A DNA stretch of 64,000 nt from Pseudomonadota bacterium (GCA_023428645.1 JAEYXD010000211.1:1-64000), one strand, 5' to 3'; counted from the stretch's first letter, positions 16,846 to 25,875 are shown. Notes: generated by a model from the sequence alone, not told the origin. Numbers and translations: made by a program.

Positions 16846-17730
16846 ATGGATACCACGAGCCCGAAGTCCCTCGATTTGCCTGCGTGGCTCGCGCGCTGGT
16901 GGCCGAGCTCCACGGTCAGGCGTGATCCGCTCGCCGGGTTCGTGGCCGATGGGCGCTTCGTGCCGATCCCGCTCAGCGGCTGGAAGCTCACGCCCTGGGT
17001 CGAGCGTCGCTTGCTCGCGTATCGTCGTCCAGTCGATTTCACACTGCGATCGGACGCGCGTCTGGCCGTGATCGTTCCAGTGCGGGATCGAGAACACCAG
17101 ATCGCGGCATTGATACCGCGGCTGCGAGCGCTGCTCGACGCGCAACGCATCGCGCATCGCATTCTCGTCGTCGAGCAATCGCAAGGACAGCTCTTCAACA
17201 AAGGCGCCGTGATCAATGCCGGATTCCGCGTCGTCGCCGACGACTGTGATTACGTGTGCCTGCACGACGTCGACGCCATTCCGGTCGTCGCCGACTATCG
17301 ATGCCCGTCCGAGCCGCTGCGGCTCGTGACGAAGCTGGTCGGCTCCCGGCACGGCCCGCGCCGTGGCGAGCGGTATTTCGGCGGTGCAATCACACTGACG
17401 CGCGAGCACTTCATCGCCGCGAACGGCTTTTCGAACGGCTATTGGGGTTGGGGGAAGGAGGACGACGACTTCCTGTTCCGTCTGTGGTTCAGCGGCCGAG
17501 TGTGTTTCGCCGATCGCGACGGCACGTTCGAGGACTTGCCCAACCCCAAGGACCAGCAACTCGACGTGCGCAAGCGCAGGCCCGCGACATTGCGCGCGAA
17601 TCGCAAGCGCCGCAGCGAGTTGATGCGCGGACTGCACGATTTTCGCGCTGACGGCTTGAGCTCGCACGCCTACTCGGTGTCCCCCATGCGCGCCGAGGCT
17701 GGTTACGACCGCGTGGTCGTGACGATCTAG
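16846..17730 (+). CDS. GT7-like (animal-type) beta-1,4-galactosyltransferase homologue
   Basis: A 294-residue protein without a membrane anchor. Its catalytic region reproduces the vertebrate beta4GalT layout in order: VIVPVRDREHQIAALIP, then FNKGAVINAGF, the metal-binding DVD (HDVDAIP, about 141-143), YFGGAITLTREHFIAANGF, and WGWGKEDDD (200-208). In animal enzymes these bind Mn2+ and UDP-Gal and the acceptor. Donor and acceptor here are unproven. The start is uncertain: ATG 16846, or an in-frame GTG at 16828; neither has a clear ribosome-binding site. It is divergent from msbA and convergent with the GT2 gene (2-base gap). Confidence 0.85.
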   Translation: MDTTSPKSLDLPAWLARWWPSSTVRRDPLAGFVADGRFVPIPLSGWKLTPWVERRLLAYRRPVDFTLRSDARLAVIVPVRDREHQIAALIPRLRALLDAQRIAHRILVVEQSQGQLFNKGAVINAGFRVVADDCDYVCLHDVDAIPVVADYRCPSEPLRLVTKLVGSRHGPRRGERYFGGAITLTREHFIAANGFSNGYWGWGKEDDDFLFRLWFSGRVCFADRDGTFEDLPNPKDQQLDVRKRRPATLRANRKRRSELMRGLHDFRADGLSSHAYSVSPMRAEAGYDRVVVTI

Positions 17731-17732
17731 GC

Positions 17733-18716
17733 TCACGCGCTCCCCTCGAGCCGCCGCTCGAGGCGCTGCATTTTCCACGCATACACGTGACGAATCGCAC
17801 TCGGCCGCAGCTGTGCCAGCGCTCGTTTGCCGAACGCCACGCTCATGCGGGCCGAGTCGAGCTGTCCTTGCGAGATTTGCTTGCGAGCGCGTTTCAGGCG
17901 TCGGCGCACGTAAGCGGTGTACGCGCCATTCGTGAGCGCGGCACGACGCTCCGCCGGCAGCAGCGCCGCGATCGTTGCGATCGTCTGGAGCGCGTCGTCG
18001 TCCGCGGCGCCTGACAGTCGCAGTCGGGCGGTTTCGTTCGCCTCGTGGCGGCGATACTCAGCGAGAATCGCCGGCTCGTACCACACGTCGTAATGCACCG
18101 CGATTCGCGTCCACATCTCCCAGTCGAGGGCGTATTTGAGATCCTCACGATAATGGCCGAGCCGCTCATAGACGGAGCGCTTGACGATCGCCGCCGGCGT
18201 TTGAATGCGCGTTTCCCGTGAGATCGTCGCAAGCCAGTCCCGCAGGATGCCGGGCGTGAGCCGCTCGCGATGGCTCACATCCGTCACGGCGCCGGCGGCA
18301 TCGATGAACGCGTGCCGGCAAAAGGCCATGCCCGCTCGTGGCGCGCGCTCGAGCCCGTCGAGCAAACGCTCGTAGAAGCCCGGGCGAATCGCATCGTCCT
18401 GATGCAGGAGATGAACGAGCGGCCCCCGGGCGAGCTCGATGCAGCGATTCCAGTTGCCGGCGAGACCGAGATTGGTTTCGTTGCGGTGATATTCGACGCC
18501 GGCAGGATGCTGCAGCCGTTGCAGAAGCTCGGCGACATTCGTCCGCTTGGAGCAGTCGTCGACGATCGTGACTTGCATCCGCTCGCTGCCGAGCCGCTGG
18601 CGCTGCACGAGCACGGATTCGAGTGCGCCGAGCAGCAGCGAATCCGGCTCGTACACCGGCAGCATCACCGAGACGAGCGGGTGAGCGGCGCTGGCGGCGG
18701 AGTCGATCGCGGTCAC
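17733..18716 (-). CDS. Glycosyltransferase family 2
   Basis: A 327-residue soluble GT-A enzyme. VSVMLPVYEPDSLLLGALES and VTIVDDCS form the nucleotide-sugar fold, NLGLAGNWNRCIELA follows, and HQDDAIRPGFYERLL carries the DxD-like metal site. The C-terminal third is basic and helical. It probably adds a sugar to the locus polysaccharide; donor and linkage cannot be read from sequence. The GTG start at 18716 is weakly supported. It follows hemL (stop 18739) on the same strand with a 22-base gap, so it may be transcribed through from hemL. Confidence 0.85.
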   Translation of the reverse strand: MTAIDSAASAAHPLVSVMLPVYEPDSLLLGALESVLVQRQRLGSERMQVTIVDDCSKRTNVAELLQRLQHPAGVEYHRNETNLGLAGNWNRCIELARGPLVHLLHQDDAIRPGFYERLLDGLERAPRAGMAFCRHAFIDAAGAVTDVSHRERLTPGILRDWLATISRETRIQTPAAIVKRSVYERLGHYREDLKYALDWEMWTRIAVHYDVWYEPAILAEYRRHEANETARLRLSGAADDDALQTIATIAALLPAERRAALTNGAYTAYVRRRLKRARKQISQGQLDSARMSVAFGKRALAQLRPSAIRHVYAWKMQRLERRLEGSA

Positions 18717-18738
18717 GGCGCGCTTTCCGGCTGGCAGC

Positions 18739-20010
18739 TCAGCCGAGGTTGCGGAAGACGGTGTGGGCCGCTGCGATCGTCGCGTCGATATCGGCCGCCG
18801 TATGCGCGCTCGAGACGAAGCCGGCTTCGAACGCCGATGGCGCCAGGTACACGCCTTCCGCCAGCATGCCGTGGAAGAAGCGTTTGAAGCGCTCGACGTC
18901 GCAGGCCATCACTTCGCGGAAATACCGCACGGGCGCCTTGTCGGTGAAGAACAGGCCGAACATGCCGCAGACGTGGTTCGTCGAGAACGGCACGTTCGCG
19001 GCGCGGGCCGCGGTCGCGAGGCCTTCGACGAGCTGCGTCGTGCGCTCCGCGAGTCGCTGATGGAAGCCCGGCTCGCAGATGCCCTCCAGCGTCGCGAGGC
19101 CCGCCGCCATCGCGATCGGATTGCCGGACAGCGTGCCGGCCTGGTAGATCGGGCCGAGCGGAGCGATCTGCTCCATGATCTCGCGCCGGCCGCCGAACGC
19201 GCCCACCGGCATGCCGCCGCCGACGATTTTGCCGAGTGTCGTGAGGTCGGGTTTGATGCCGTACAGCGCCTGCGCGCCGCCGAGCGCGACCCGGAATCCC
19301 GTCATGACTTCATCGAAGATCAGCACGGCGCCGTGCTGATCGCACAGTGAGCGCAGCGCCTCCAGGAATCCCGGCACGGGCGGCACGCAGTTCATGTTGC
19401 CCGCGATCGGCTCGACGATGACGCACGCGATCTCGCGGCCCATGTCCGTGAATGTCTGTTGCACTTGCCCGATATCGTTGTACGCGAGCGTGATCGTGTG
19501 CGCCGCCAGCTCGGGCGGCACGCCGGGCGAGGTCGGTACGCCGAGCGTCAGCGCGCCCGAGCCTGCCTTCACGAGCAGTGAATCCGAATGTCCGTGATAG
19601 CAGCCTTCGAACTTCACGATCTTGCTGCGGCCGGTGAACCCGCGCGCGAGGCGCAGGGCGCTCATCGTCGCCTCCGTGCCGGAGCTCACCATGCGCACGA
19701 GCTCGATCGACGGGATGAGCTCGCAGATCTTCGCGGCGAGCTGCGTCTCGAGTGCCGTTGGCGCACCGAACGACAGCCCGAGTGGTACGCGATCCTGCAC
19801 CGCCTTGATGACCGCGGGATGCGCGTGGCCGAGGATCATCGGCCCCCACGAGCCGACGTAGTCGATCAGCTCGCGGCCTGCCGCGGAGACGATGCGCGCG
19901 CCTTGCGCCCGCTCGATGAACACCGGTTCGCCGCCGACGCCGCGAAAGGCGCGAACGGGCGAATTCACTCCGCCGGGGATGTAGCGAGCAGCTTCGGAGA
20001 ATAAGGACAC
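18739..20010 (-). CDS. hemL: Glutamate-1-semialdehyde 2,1-aminomutase
   Basis: PLP enzyme of the C5 haem pathway, making 5-aminolevulinate. It has 423 residues, the family length (about 426). Landmarks: YIPGGVNSPVRAF near the start, SSGTEATMSALRLARG, FEGCYHGHSD, LIFDEVMTGFR, and the PLP-lysine loop TLGKIVGGGMPVGAFGG. I chose GTG 20010 (MSLFSEAARYIPGG), which fits the family length and has TGGAG upstream; an ATG at 20052 would add 14 atypical residues. It is divergent from rubredoxin. Confidence 0.96.
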   Translation of the reverse strand: MSLFSEAARYIPGGVNSPVRAFRGVGGEPVFIERAQGARIVSAAGRELIDYVGSWGPMILGHAHPAVIKAVQDRVPLGLSFGAPTALETQLAAKICELIPSIELVRMVSSGTEATMSALRLARGFTGRSKIVKFEGCYHGHSDSLLVKAGSGALTLGVPTSPGVPPELAAHTITLAYNDIGQVQQTFTDMGREIACVIVEPIAGNMNCVPPVPGFLEALRSLCDQHGAVLIFDEVMTGFRVALGGAQALYGIKPDLTTLGKIVGGGMPVGAFGGRREIMEQIAPLGPIYQAGTLSGNPIAMAAGLATLEGICEPGFHQRLAERTTQLVEGLATAARAANVPFSTNHVCGMFGLFFTDKAPVRYFREVMACDVERFKRFFHGMLAEGVYLAPSAFEAGFVSSAHTAADIDATIAAAHTVFRNLG

Positions 20011-20134
20011 GATCGTGGCTCCAGTTTGTGCAGGCGCGCAGTGTAAGGGCATTCGCGGCGGATGAGGCTTGCCGCCCCGCCGGCTTCTCGCTTTAATCGC
20101 GCGTCTTTTGCTTCAACGGCGGTTCTCCCCTGCG

Positions 20135-20299
20135 ATGAAAGCTTACATGTGTGTGATCTGCGGCTATGTCTATGAAGAGGAACAGGGAGATCCCGTCGCA
20201 GGCATACCGCCCGGCACGCGTTGGGAAGACGTGCCGCTCTCGTGGCGCTGTCCGGACTGCGGTGCCGGCAAGGAAGATTTCGAGATGGTGGAGGTCTGA
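20135..20299 (+). CDS. rubA: Rubredoxin
   Basis: A 54-residue one-iron electron carrier with the two Cys pairs of the Fe(Cys)4 site: CVICGY (Cys6, Cys9) and CPDCG (Cys39, Cys42), plus the conserved YEEEQGDP and WRCPDC contexts. Length and motifs are standard. It is divergent from hemL, an arrangement also seen in other gammaproteobacteria. Its redox partner is not in the window. Confidence 0.96.
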   Translation: MKAYMCVICGYVYEEEQGDPVAGIPPGTRWEDVPLSWRCPDCGAGKEDFEMVEV

Positions 20300-20335
20300 G
20301 ACGCTCGATGCTTCACCCCGCTCGCTGGAGCTCGC

Positions 20336-20728
20336 GTGCAGTTGTGGTTGCTCGTCGCCGCCGGTAGCGCGCTCGGCGGCGTCTCGCGCCACGCGGTCGG
20401 CCTGCTGATCGCACAGCGCGCGGGCCTTGCGTTCCCGTGGGGAACGCTGACGGTGAACGTCCTGGGTTCGTTCGTGATCGGCGTCTGCGGCGCGCTGCTC
20501 GGTGCGACCAACCGCACGACCGCGCCGTGGCTGCGCGAATTCGTGATGATCGGCTTCCTGGGCGGGTTCACGACGTTCTCCGCGTTCAGTCTGCAAACCT
20601 TGCAGCTGCTGCGCGACGGCAAGGCGCTTGCCGCACTCGCGAATGTCGCGGCGTCCGTCGTGATCTGCTTGCTCGCGGTATGGCTCGGATTCGCGCTCGC
20701 GATGCGTGTCACCGCGCCGCCTGGCTAG
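20336..20728 (+). CDS. crcB: Fluoride ion channel CrcB/Fluc
   Basis: A 130-residue four-helix membrane protein that exports fluoride as a dual-topology dimer. Diagnostic features are GGVSRHAVG near the N-terminus, GTLTVNVLGSFVIG (the helix with the conserved Asn), and GFLGGFTTFSAFS (the Phe-box/TM3 break). The GTG start follows CTGGAG by five bases. It lies 36 bases after rubA, too close for a separate fluoride riboswitch, so it is probably co-transcribed with rubA. Its 3' end overlaps the convergent GumN gene by four bases. Confidence 0.95.
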   Translation: MQLWLLVAAGSALGGVSRHAVGLLIAQRAGLAFPWGTLTVNVLGSFVIGVCGALLGATNRTTAPWLREFVMIGFLGGFTTFSAFSLQTLQLLRDGKALAALANVAASVVICLLAVWLGFALAMRVTAPPG

Positions 20729-21606
20729 TGCCGTGTGAGCTTGTGGCCGCGCTTTTCCAGCAACTCGATGACGCTGTCCTTGCCGACGAGATGCAGCGCG
20801 CCGACGATGACGAGATAGTCGTCGCGGTCGTCGAGTAGCGCCTCGATCGGCGCGATCCACTTGCGGTTGCGGTCGACCGTGATCGGCCGATACAGATCCG
20901 GAAATTCCTCGAAGCCTTCGTCCATGAGGTCAGCGAGCCGCTGCGTGTCGCCGGCGCGCCAGGCGGCCATGAGCGCGTCGATGTCGTGCACCGCGCGCTC
21001 GGAATCCTCGACGCTGTAGAGCAGAAACTCACGCTGCTGCGGCGGCGGCAGGCTCGCCATCACCGTGAGCTGTTCGCGCAAGGTTTCGAGCCCGCCGATC
21101 GTCTTGCCGTCCTGCACCGCGCGTGCGACGAAGCGCTGCTCGATGCCCGAGTTCGGATCGAGGCCGAGCTTCATGAACTGAAACTGCACGAGCGTGAGTC
21201 CGGCCAGCCACGGCTTGAAGCGATTCAGCAGCGTCGGATCGACCCCGAGCGAACGTGCGTAGTCGCTGACCTTTGCGTATGTCTCCGGGCCGAGCTGCGC
21301 TTCGAGCGTCTCGCCTTGCGGCAGCACGCCGAGCTCCAACGTCGTTTGCTGTGCCTGCAGCGGATCGACATCGTCCATGTCGATTTCCATGATGAGCTGC
21401 TCGGCTTCGTCATAGGCGGCATCGACGGATTTCGGCAGCTGCTCCGTCGGGCTCAGAAAGTGCACCGAGCCGAGCAGGAAGACCGTGTTCGTCTTGCCTT
21501 TCATCGACCAGAGCACCGCGCGCGGCTCGGTGGCGGAAGCGGCATGGGCGGTCGACCACAGGCTGCAGACGAGGACGAGGAGTCCCGGCAAGAATCGTAA
21601 GGACAT
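20725..21606 (-). CDS. TraB/GumN family protein (secreted)
   Basis: A 293-residue protein with a signal peptide (MSLRFLPGLLVLVCSLWSTAHA). The TraB/GumN family marks are GSVHFLSP near the N-terminus and VGALHLVGKDS near the C-terminus, the two motifs thought to form a metal-dependent hydrolase/protease-like site by relation to Tiki proteins. The bacterial role is unsettled; GumN lies in the xanthan cluster but is not essential for the polymer. AGGA precedes the ATG by five bases. It lies just downstream of cpdA on the same strand (13 bases). Confidence 0.87.
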   Translation of the reverse strand: MSLRFLPGLLVLVCSLWSTAHAASATEPRAVLWSMKGKTNTVFLLGSVHFLSPTEQLPKSVDAAYDEAEQLIMEIDMDDVDPLQAQQTTLELGVLPQGETLEAQLGPETYAKVSDYARSLGVDPTLLNRFKPWLAGLTLVQFQFMKLGLDPNSGIEQRFVARAVQDGKTIGGLETLREQLTVMASLPPPQQREFLLYSVEDSERAVHDIDALMAAWRAGDTQRLADLMDEGFEEFPDLYRPITVDRNRKWIAPIEALLDDRDDYLVIVGALHLVGKDSVIELLEKRGHKLTRH

Positions 21607-21619
21607 GGAGTTCCTTCGC

Positions 21620-22393
21620 TTAAGCGACGCTGCGTTCCGCGTAGCTTTCCAGCCACACGACTTCGGTTGCGATCGAGCCGTCGTGCATCAGTTCGAGGAC
21701 GCGATAGCCGGGCGGGCGGCTGTCGATGGCGAAGTCTACGCTGCCGGGCAGGAACTGCGCGCAAGTCGCGGGCGAGGCCATGAAGCGCACGCCGTGGACG
21801 AAGCTGTCGAGCGATTGATGCACATGGCCCCAGAGCACGCCGCGCACGTTCGGATGCTGGCGCACGATCGCAAGGAGCTCGGCGGAATCCGTAAGGCCGA
21901 CGTGATCGAGCCACTCGCTGCGCATCGCGATCGGGTGATGGTGCAGGCACACGAGTACATGCTTGCCGCGGTGCTTCGCGAGGACCTCGCGCAGTCGCGC
22001 GAGCGCGGCGGCGCCGATGCGCCCGGCCGCCGAATGCGGCAGCCACGTGTCGAGCATGACGACGAGCCAGCGCCCGAACTCGATCTCGCCGCCGAGCTTG
22101 AACGGGGCGCTCGCCAATTCGACTCGCATGTGATCCGGCAGGTCGTGATTGCCGGCCAGGCACATGACGGGGACGCGTGACGCGCCGAACACGTGACGAA
22201 TCCAGCGGTAGCCGTCCGGATCGTCCTGCACGAGATCGCCGGTCAACAGAATGCCGTCAGGGTCGTGACAGCGGCGGCTCGCGTCCGCGACGGCGGCCTG
22301 CAACGCGGGTAATGAAGCGACGCCGCGCAAGCGCGCGCCGGCATCGCCGAACAAATGCATGTCGCTGAATTGTATGAAGCGAAAAGACTGCAT
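21620..22393 (-). CDS. cpdA: 3',5'-cyclic-AMP phosphodiesterase, CpdA type
   Basis: Calcineurin-like metallophosphoesterase of 257 residues. All five metal motifs appear in order: FSDMHLFGD, TGDLVQDD, GNHDLPDHM, HHHPIAM and GHVHQSLD. This is the class III CpdA layout, which degrades cAMP in the cytoplasm. I chose ATG 22393 (MQSFRFIQFSD) because the domain starts there; upstream codons to 22444 are atypical. The symbol rests on family resemblance, as other small phosphodiesterases share this fold. Upstream lies a long non-coding stretch. Confidence 0.85.
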   Translation of the reverse strand: MQSFRFIQFSDMHLFGDAGARLRGVASLPALQAAVADASRRCHDPDGILLTGDLVQDDPDGYRWIRHVFGASRVPVMCLAGNHDLPDHMRVELASAPFKLGGEIEFGRWLVVMLDTWLPHSAAGRIGAAALARLREVLAKHRGKHVLVCLHHHPIAMRSEWLDHVGLTDSAELLAIVRQHPNVRGVLWGHVHQSLDSFVHGVRFMASPATCAQFLPGSVDFAIDSRPPGYRVLELMHDGSIATEVVWLESYAERSVA

Positions 22394-22490
22394 AACGACG
22401 TCGAGTTGAGCTCCGCGCCGTGCGCGCACGACGTCGGGCGACATAATGATCCTGGTGCTTGGTCTGTCGGCATCTTAACGATGCGCATTG

Positions 22491-22749
22491 CCGCAAAGGG
22501 TGACCGAGATCAAAACGTTCCCGCGCTCCGGTCCCAAGGTTGCCAATGTTTGCGGTCCGTCTCACTGGCGCCCAAATCGTCCGCACTTGCCGACATTGCG
22601 TGTCGCAACGAGGCAGATTGAGGGACGAGGAGGAGGGCGACGGAAGTTCTCAGCGCGGTTGATTCAGGGTCAAGAGGAACAACCGTAAGGAAACGGGCGC
22701 CGCCGGCCCCTCAGACTTAAGGGCGCGGCGGCCCGCGGATGTGTCGCGG
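22491..22749 (+). other. Hairpin-rich non-coding region upstream of tkt (candidate leader or small RNA)
   Basis: The 428 bases between cpdA and tkt hold no credible gene. Read toward tkt they contain several inverted repeats: CCGCAAA (22491-22497) with TTTGCGG (22549-22555), enclosing GACCG/CGGTC (22502-22506, 22529-22533); TTGCG-TGT-CGCAA (22596-22608); CGGTTG..TTC with GAA.CAACCG (22656-22685); a stem of 11 paired positions with two mismatches (22699-22732); and CCGCG/CGCGG (22733-22749). I do not recognise 6S, SRP, RNase P or tmRNA motifs. It may be a structured 5' leader or an unannotated RNA. Confidence 0.4.
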
Positions 22750-22821
22750 CTCTTGGTTCGCCTGCCTCGATGGTCCAAAATGCGCGCCTTTTCAAACACC
22801 CCCTAATTACCCAGGATCTTC

Positions 22822-24825
22822 ATGTCATTGCAGCGCCGCCAGTTGGCAAATGCGATTCGTGCCTTGGCGATGGACGCCGTGCAGAAAGCGAATTCCGGTC
22901 ATCCGGGCATGCCCATGGGCATGGCGGACATCGCGGAGGTGCTCTGGAACGACCATCTCAAGCACAACCCCGCCGATCCGCAGTGGCCCGACCGAGACCG
23001 CTTCGTCGTCTCGAACGGCCATGGCTCGATGCTCCTCTACGCGTTGCTGCATCTGACGGGCTATCCCTTGCCCATCGAGCAATTGCAGCGCTTCCGCCAG
23101 CTCGGCTCCCACACCGCCGGCCATCCGGAGCACGACGCGAAGCTCGGCATCGAGACCACGACGGGCCCGCTCGGCCAGGGCCTGGCGAACGCGGTCGGCA
23201 TGGCCCTCGCCGAGAAGGCGCTCGCCGCGACCTTCAACCGCCCAGGGCACGACATCGTCGACCATCACACCTATGTCTTCCTGGGCGACGGCTGTCTGAT
23301 GGAAGGTGTGTCCCACGAAGCCTGCTCGCTCGCGGGCACCTTCGGGCTCGGCAAGCTCATCTGCTTCTATGACGACAACGGCATCTCGATCGACGGCGAG
23401 GTGCACGGCTGGTTCACTGACGACACGCCGAAGCGGTTCGAGGCGTACGGCTGGCATGTGATTCCGAATGTCGACGGACATGATCCGGCGGCGATCGAGG
23501 CGGCCATCGAAGCGGCCAAAGCGGAAACGGCCCGCCCGAGCATGATTTGCTGCAAGACGATCATCGGTTGGGGCGCGCCCAACAAGCAGGGCACCGAAGC
23601 GACGCACGGCTCGGCGCTCGGCGCCGATGAAGTCGCGGCGACTCGCAAGCACATCGATTGGCCGTACGAGCCGTTCCAGATTCCCGCCGAGATCGCGGCC
23701 GGATGGGATGCGCGCAAGCGCGGCGCGGACGCGCAAGCGCAATGGCAGACGAAGCTCGCCGCGTATCGCAAGGCGCATCCGGAGCTGGCGGCGGAGTTCG
23801 AGCGCCGCACGCACGGCCAGTTGCCGGCCTCCTGGAACGAGGTCGCCGCGAAGTATCTGGAGCAAGCCGCGCAGAACACCGCCGCGTTCGCGACGCGCCA
23901 GACGTCGCAGCAGGCATTGAATGCGTTCGGTCCCACCTTGCCGGAGCTGCTCGGCGGCTCGGCCGATCTCACCGGCTCGAACAACACGAACCGCAGGGAT
24001 TCGAAGGTGTGGAGCGCGAAGGAACCGTCAGGCAATTATCTGCATTACGGCGTGCGCGAATTCGGCATGGCCGCAATCATGAACGGCATCGCGCTGCACG
24101 GCGGCTTCATTCCCTACGGCGGTACGTTCCTCGTGTTCTCCGACTACGCACGCAATGCGATGCGCATGTCGGCGTTGATGCGCCAGCGGGTGATCTACGT
24201 GCTGACGCACGATTCCATCGGCCTTGGCGAGGATGGCCCGACGCATCAGCCGGTGGAGCACGTTCCGAGCCTGCGGATCATCCCGAACATGGTCGTATGG
24301 CGGCCGTGCGATACGGTCGAAACCGGCGTCGCGTGGGTCGATGCGATCGAACGGCAGGATGCGCCGAGCGTGCTCGCGCTGACGCGCCAGGCGCTGCCTG
24401 CGCAGCCGCGCACCGCCGAGCAGATCGCGAACGTGCGCCGCGGCGGCTATGTGTTGAAGGACTGCGCCGGCACGCCCGAGATCATCTTGATCGCGACCGG
24501 CTCCGAGGTCGCGCTCGCGGTCGACGCGGGGGCGGCGCTCGAACAGCAAGGTCGCAAGGTGCGCATCGTGTCGATGCCGAGCACGAACGTGTTCGATGCG
24601 CAGGATGCCGCGTACCGCGACACCGTGCTGCCGCCGGACGTAACGCTGCGGGTCGCGATCGAAGCGGCCGCGCCGGACACCTGGTGGCGCTACGTCGGTC
24701 CCAAGGGAGGGATCGTCGCGATGACGACGTTCGGTGCCTCGGCGCCGGCGAAGGATTTGTTCAAACATTTCGGCTTCACCGTCGACCACGTGGTCAAGAC
24801 GGTGCAGCAGCTGCTCACGCATTAA
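22822..24825 (+). CDS. tkt: Transketolase
   Basis: Thiamine-diphosphate enzyme of the pentose-phosphate and Calvin-type pathways, 667 residues (family about 665). Seen: ANSGHPGMPMG, GPLGQGLANAVGMA, the ThDP-binding GDGCLMEG with a following Asn region (YDDNGISIDG), DLTGSN, and the pyrimidine domain with GLGEDGPTHQPVEH. AGGA lies six bases before the ATG. First gene of tkt-gap-pgk-pyk, all on the plus strand with short gaps, linking pentose and triose metabolism. Confidence 0.97.
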   Translation: MSLQRRQLANAIRALAMDAVQKANSGHPGMPMGMADIAEVLWNDHLKHNPADPQWPDRDRFVVSNGHGSMLLYALLHLTGYPLPIEQLQRFRQLGSHTAGHPEHDAKLGIETTTGPLGQGLANAVGMALAEKALAATFNRPGHDIVDHHTYVFLGDGCLMEGVSHEACSLAGTFGLGKLICFYDDNGISIDGEVHGWFTDDTPKRFEAYGWHVIPNVDGHDPAAIEAAIEAAKAETARPSMICCKTIIGWGAPNKQGTEATHGSALGADEVAATRKHIDWPYEPFQIPAEIAAGWDARKRGADAQAQWQTKLAAYRKAHPELAAEFERRTHGQLPASWNEVAAKYLEQAAQNTAAFATRQTSQQALNAFGPTLPELLGGSADLTGSNNTNRRDSKVWSAKEPSGNYLHYGVREFGMAAIMNGIALHGGFIPYGGTFLVFSDYARNAMRMSALMRQRVIYVLTHDSIGLGEDGPTHQPVEHVPSLRIIPNMVVWRPCDTVETGVAWVDAIERQDAPSVLALTRQALPAQPRTAEQIANVRRGGYVLKDCAGTPEIILIATGSEVALAVDAGAALEQQGRKVRIVSMPSTNVFDAQDAAYRDTVLPPDVTLRVAIEAAAPDTWWRYVGPKGGIVAMTTFGASAPAKDLFKHFGFTVDHVVKTVQQLLTH

Positions 24826-24851
24826 TTTCTGCAAGCTACGAGGATTTACCA

Positions 24852-25850
24852 ATGCCCATCAAAATCGGAATCAACGGGTTCGGTCGCATCGGGCGCATGG
24901 TGTTTCGCGCGGCCACGCAGAATTTTCCGGATATCGAGATCGTCGGCATCAATGACCTGCTCGAGCCCGACTATCTCGCGTACATGCTGAAGTACGACTC
25001 GGTGCACGGTCACTTCAAGGGGACCATTGCGGTCGAAGGCAATACGCTGGTCGTGAACGGCAAGAAGATCCGGCTCACCGCCATCAAGGATCCGGCGGAG
25101 TTGAACTGGGGCGCCGTGGGCGCCGACATCGTCGTCGAGTCGACGGGCTTGTTCCTCACGAAGGAAACGGCCCAGAAGCACATCAACGCCGGCGCCAAGA
25201 AAGTGATCATGTCCGCGCCGTCGAAGGATGACACGCCGATGTTCGTCTATGGCGTGAACGACAAGACCTATGCGGGCCAGGCGATCATCTCCAACGCATC
25301 GTGCACGACGAACTGTCTCGCGCCGATCGCGAAGGTGCTGAACGACAGCTTCGGCATCAAGCGCGGCCTGATGACGACGGTGCACGCCACGACGGCGACG
25401 CAAAAGACGGTCGACGGCCCGTCGAACAAGGATTGGCGCGGCGGCCGCGGCATCCTGGAGAACATCATTCCGTCGTCGACCGGCGCGGCGAAAGCGGTCG
25501 GTGTCGTGATCCCGGAATTGAACAAGAAGCTGACCGGCATGTCGTTCCGCGTGCCGACGTCCGACGTCTCCGTCGTCGATCTGACGGTGGAATTGAAGCA
25601 GGACGCGACGTACGAGCAGATCTGCGCGGCGATGAAGGCGGCGTCCGAGGGTCCGATGAAGGGCGTGCTCGGTTACACGGATGAGAAGGTGGTGTCCACC
25701 GACTTCCGCGGTGACGCGCGGACCTCCATCTTCGATGCGGAGGCTGGCATTGCGCTCGATGGCACTTTCGTGAAGATCGTGTCGTGGTACGACAACGAGT
25801 GGGGCTATTCGAGCAAGGTCTTGGAAATGGCTCGCGTCATTTCCAAGTAA
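24852..25850 (+). CDS. gap: Glyceraldehyde-3-phosphate dehydrogenase, type I
   Basis: Oxidises and phosphorylates glyceraldehyde 3-phosphate with NAD+. It has 332 residues. The Rossmann start is INGFGRIGRMVFRA, and Asp35 in GINDLLEPD indicates NAD rather than NADP preference. The catalytic Cys151 lies in SNASCTTNCLAPIAK, and the C-terminal SWYDNEWGYSSKV is standard. GAGGA precedes the ATG. It lies 26 bases after tkt. A strong hairpin (25876-25901) separates it from pgk. Confidence 0.98.
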   Translation: MPIKIGINGFGRIGRMVFRAATQNFPDIEIVGINDLLEPDYLAYMLKYDSVHGHFKGTIAVEGNTLVVNGKKIRLTAIKDPAELNWGAVGADIVVESTGLFLTKETAQKHINAGAKKVIMSAPSKDDTPMFVYGVNDKTYAGQAIISNASCTTNCLAPIAKVLNDSFGIKRGLMTTVHATTATQKTVDGPSNKDWRGGRGILENIIPSSTGAAKAVGVVIPELNKKLTGMSFRVPTSDVSVVDLTVELKQDATYEQICAAMKAASEGPMKGVLGYTDEKVVSTDFRGDARTSIFDAEAGIALDGTFVKIVSWYDNEWGYSSKVLEMARVISK

Positions 25851-25875
25851 AAACCAAGATCAAGCGAGCCGGCAC

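Noticed and set aside
22491..22749. 6S, SRP or RNase P RNA gene
   Set aside because: I looked for the conserved core motifs of each and did not find them, so I list it only as an unidentified structured region.
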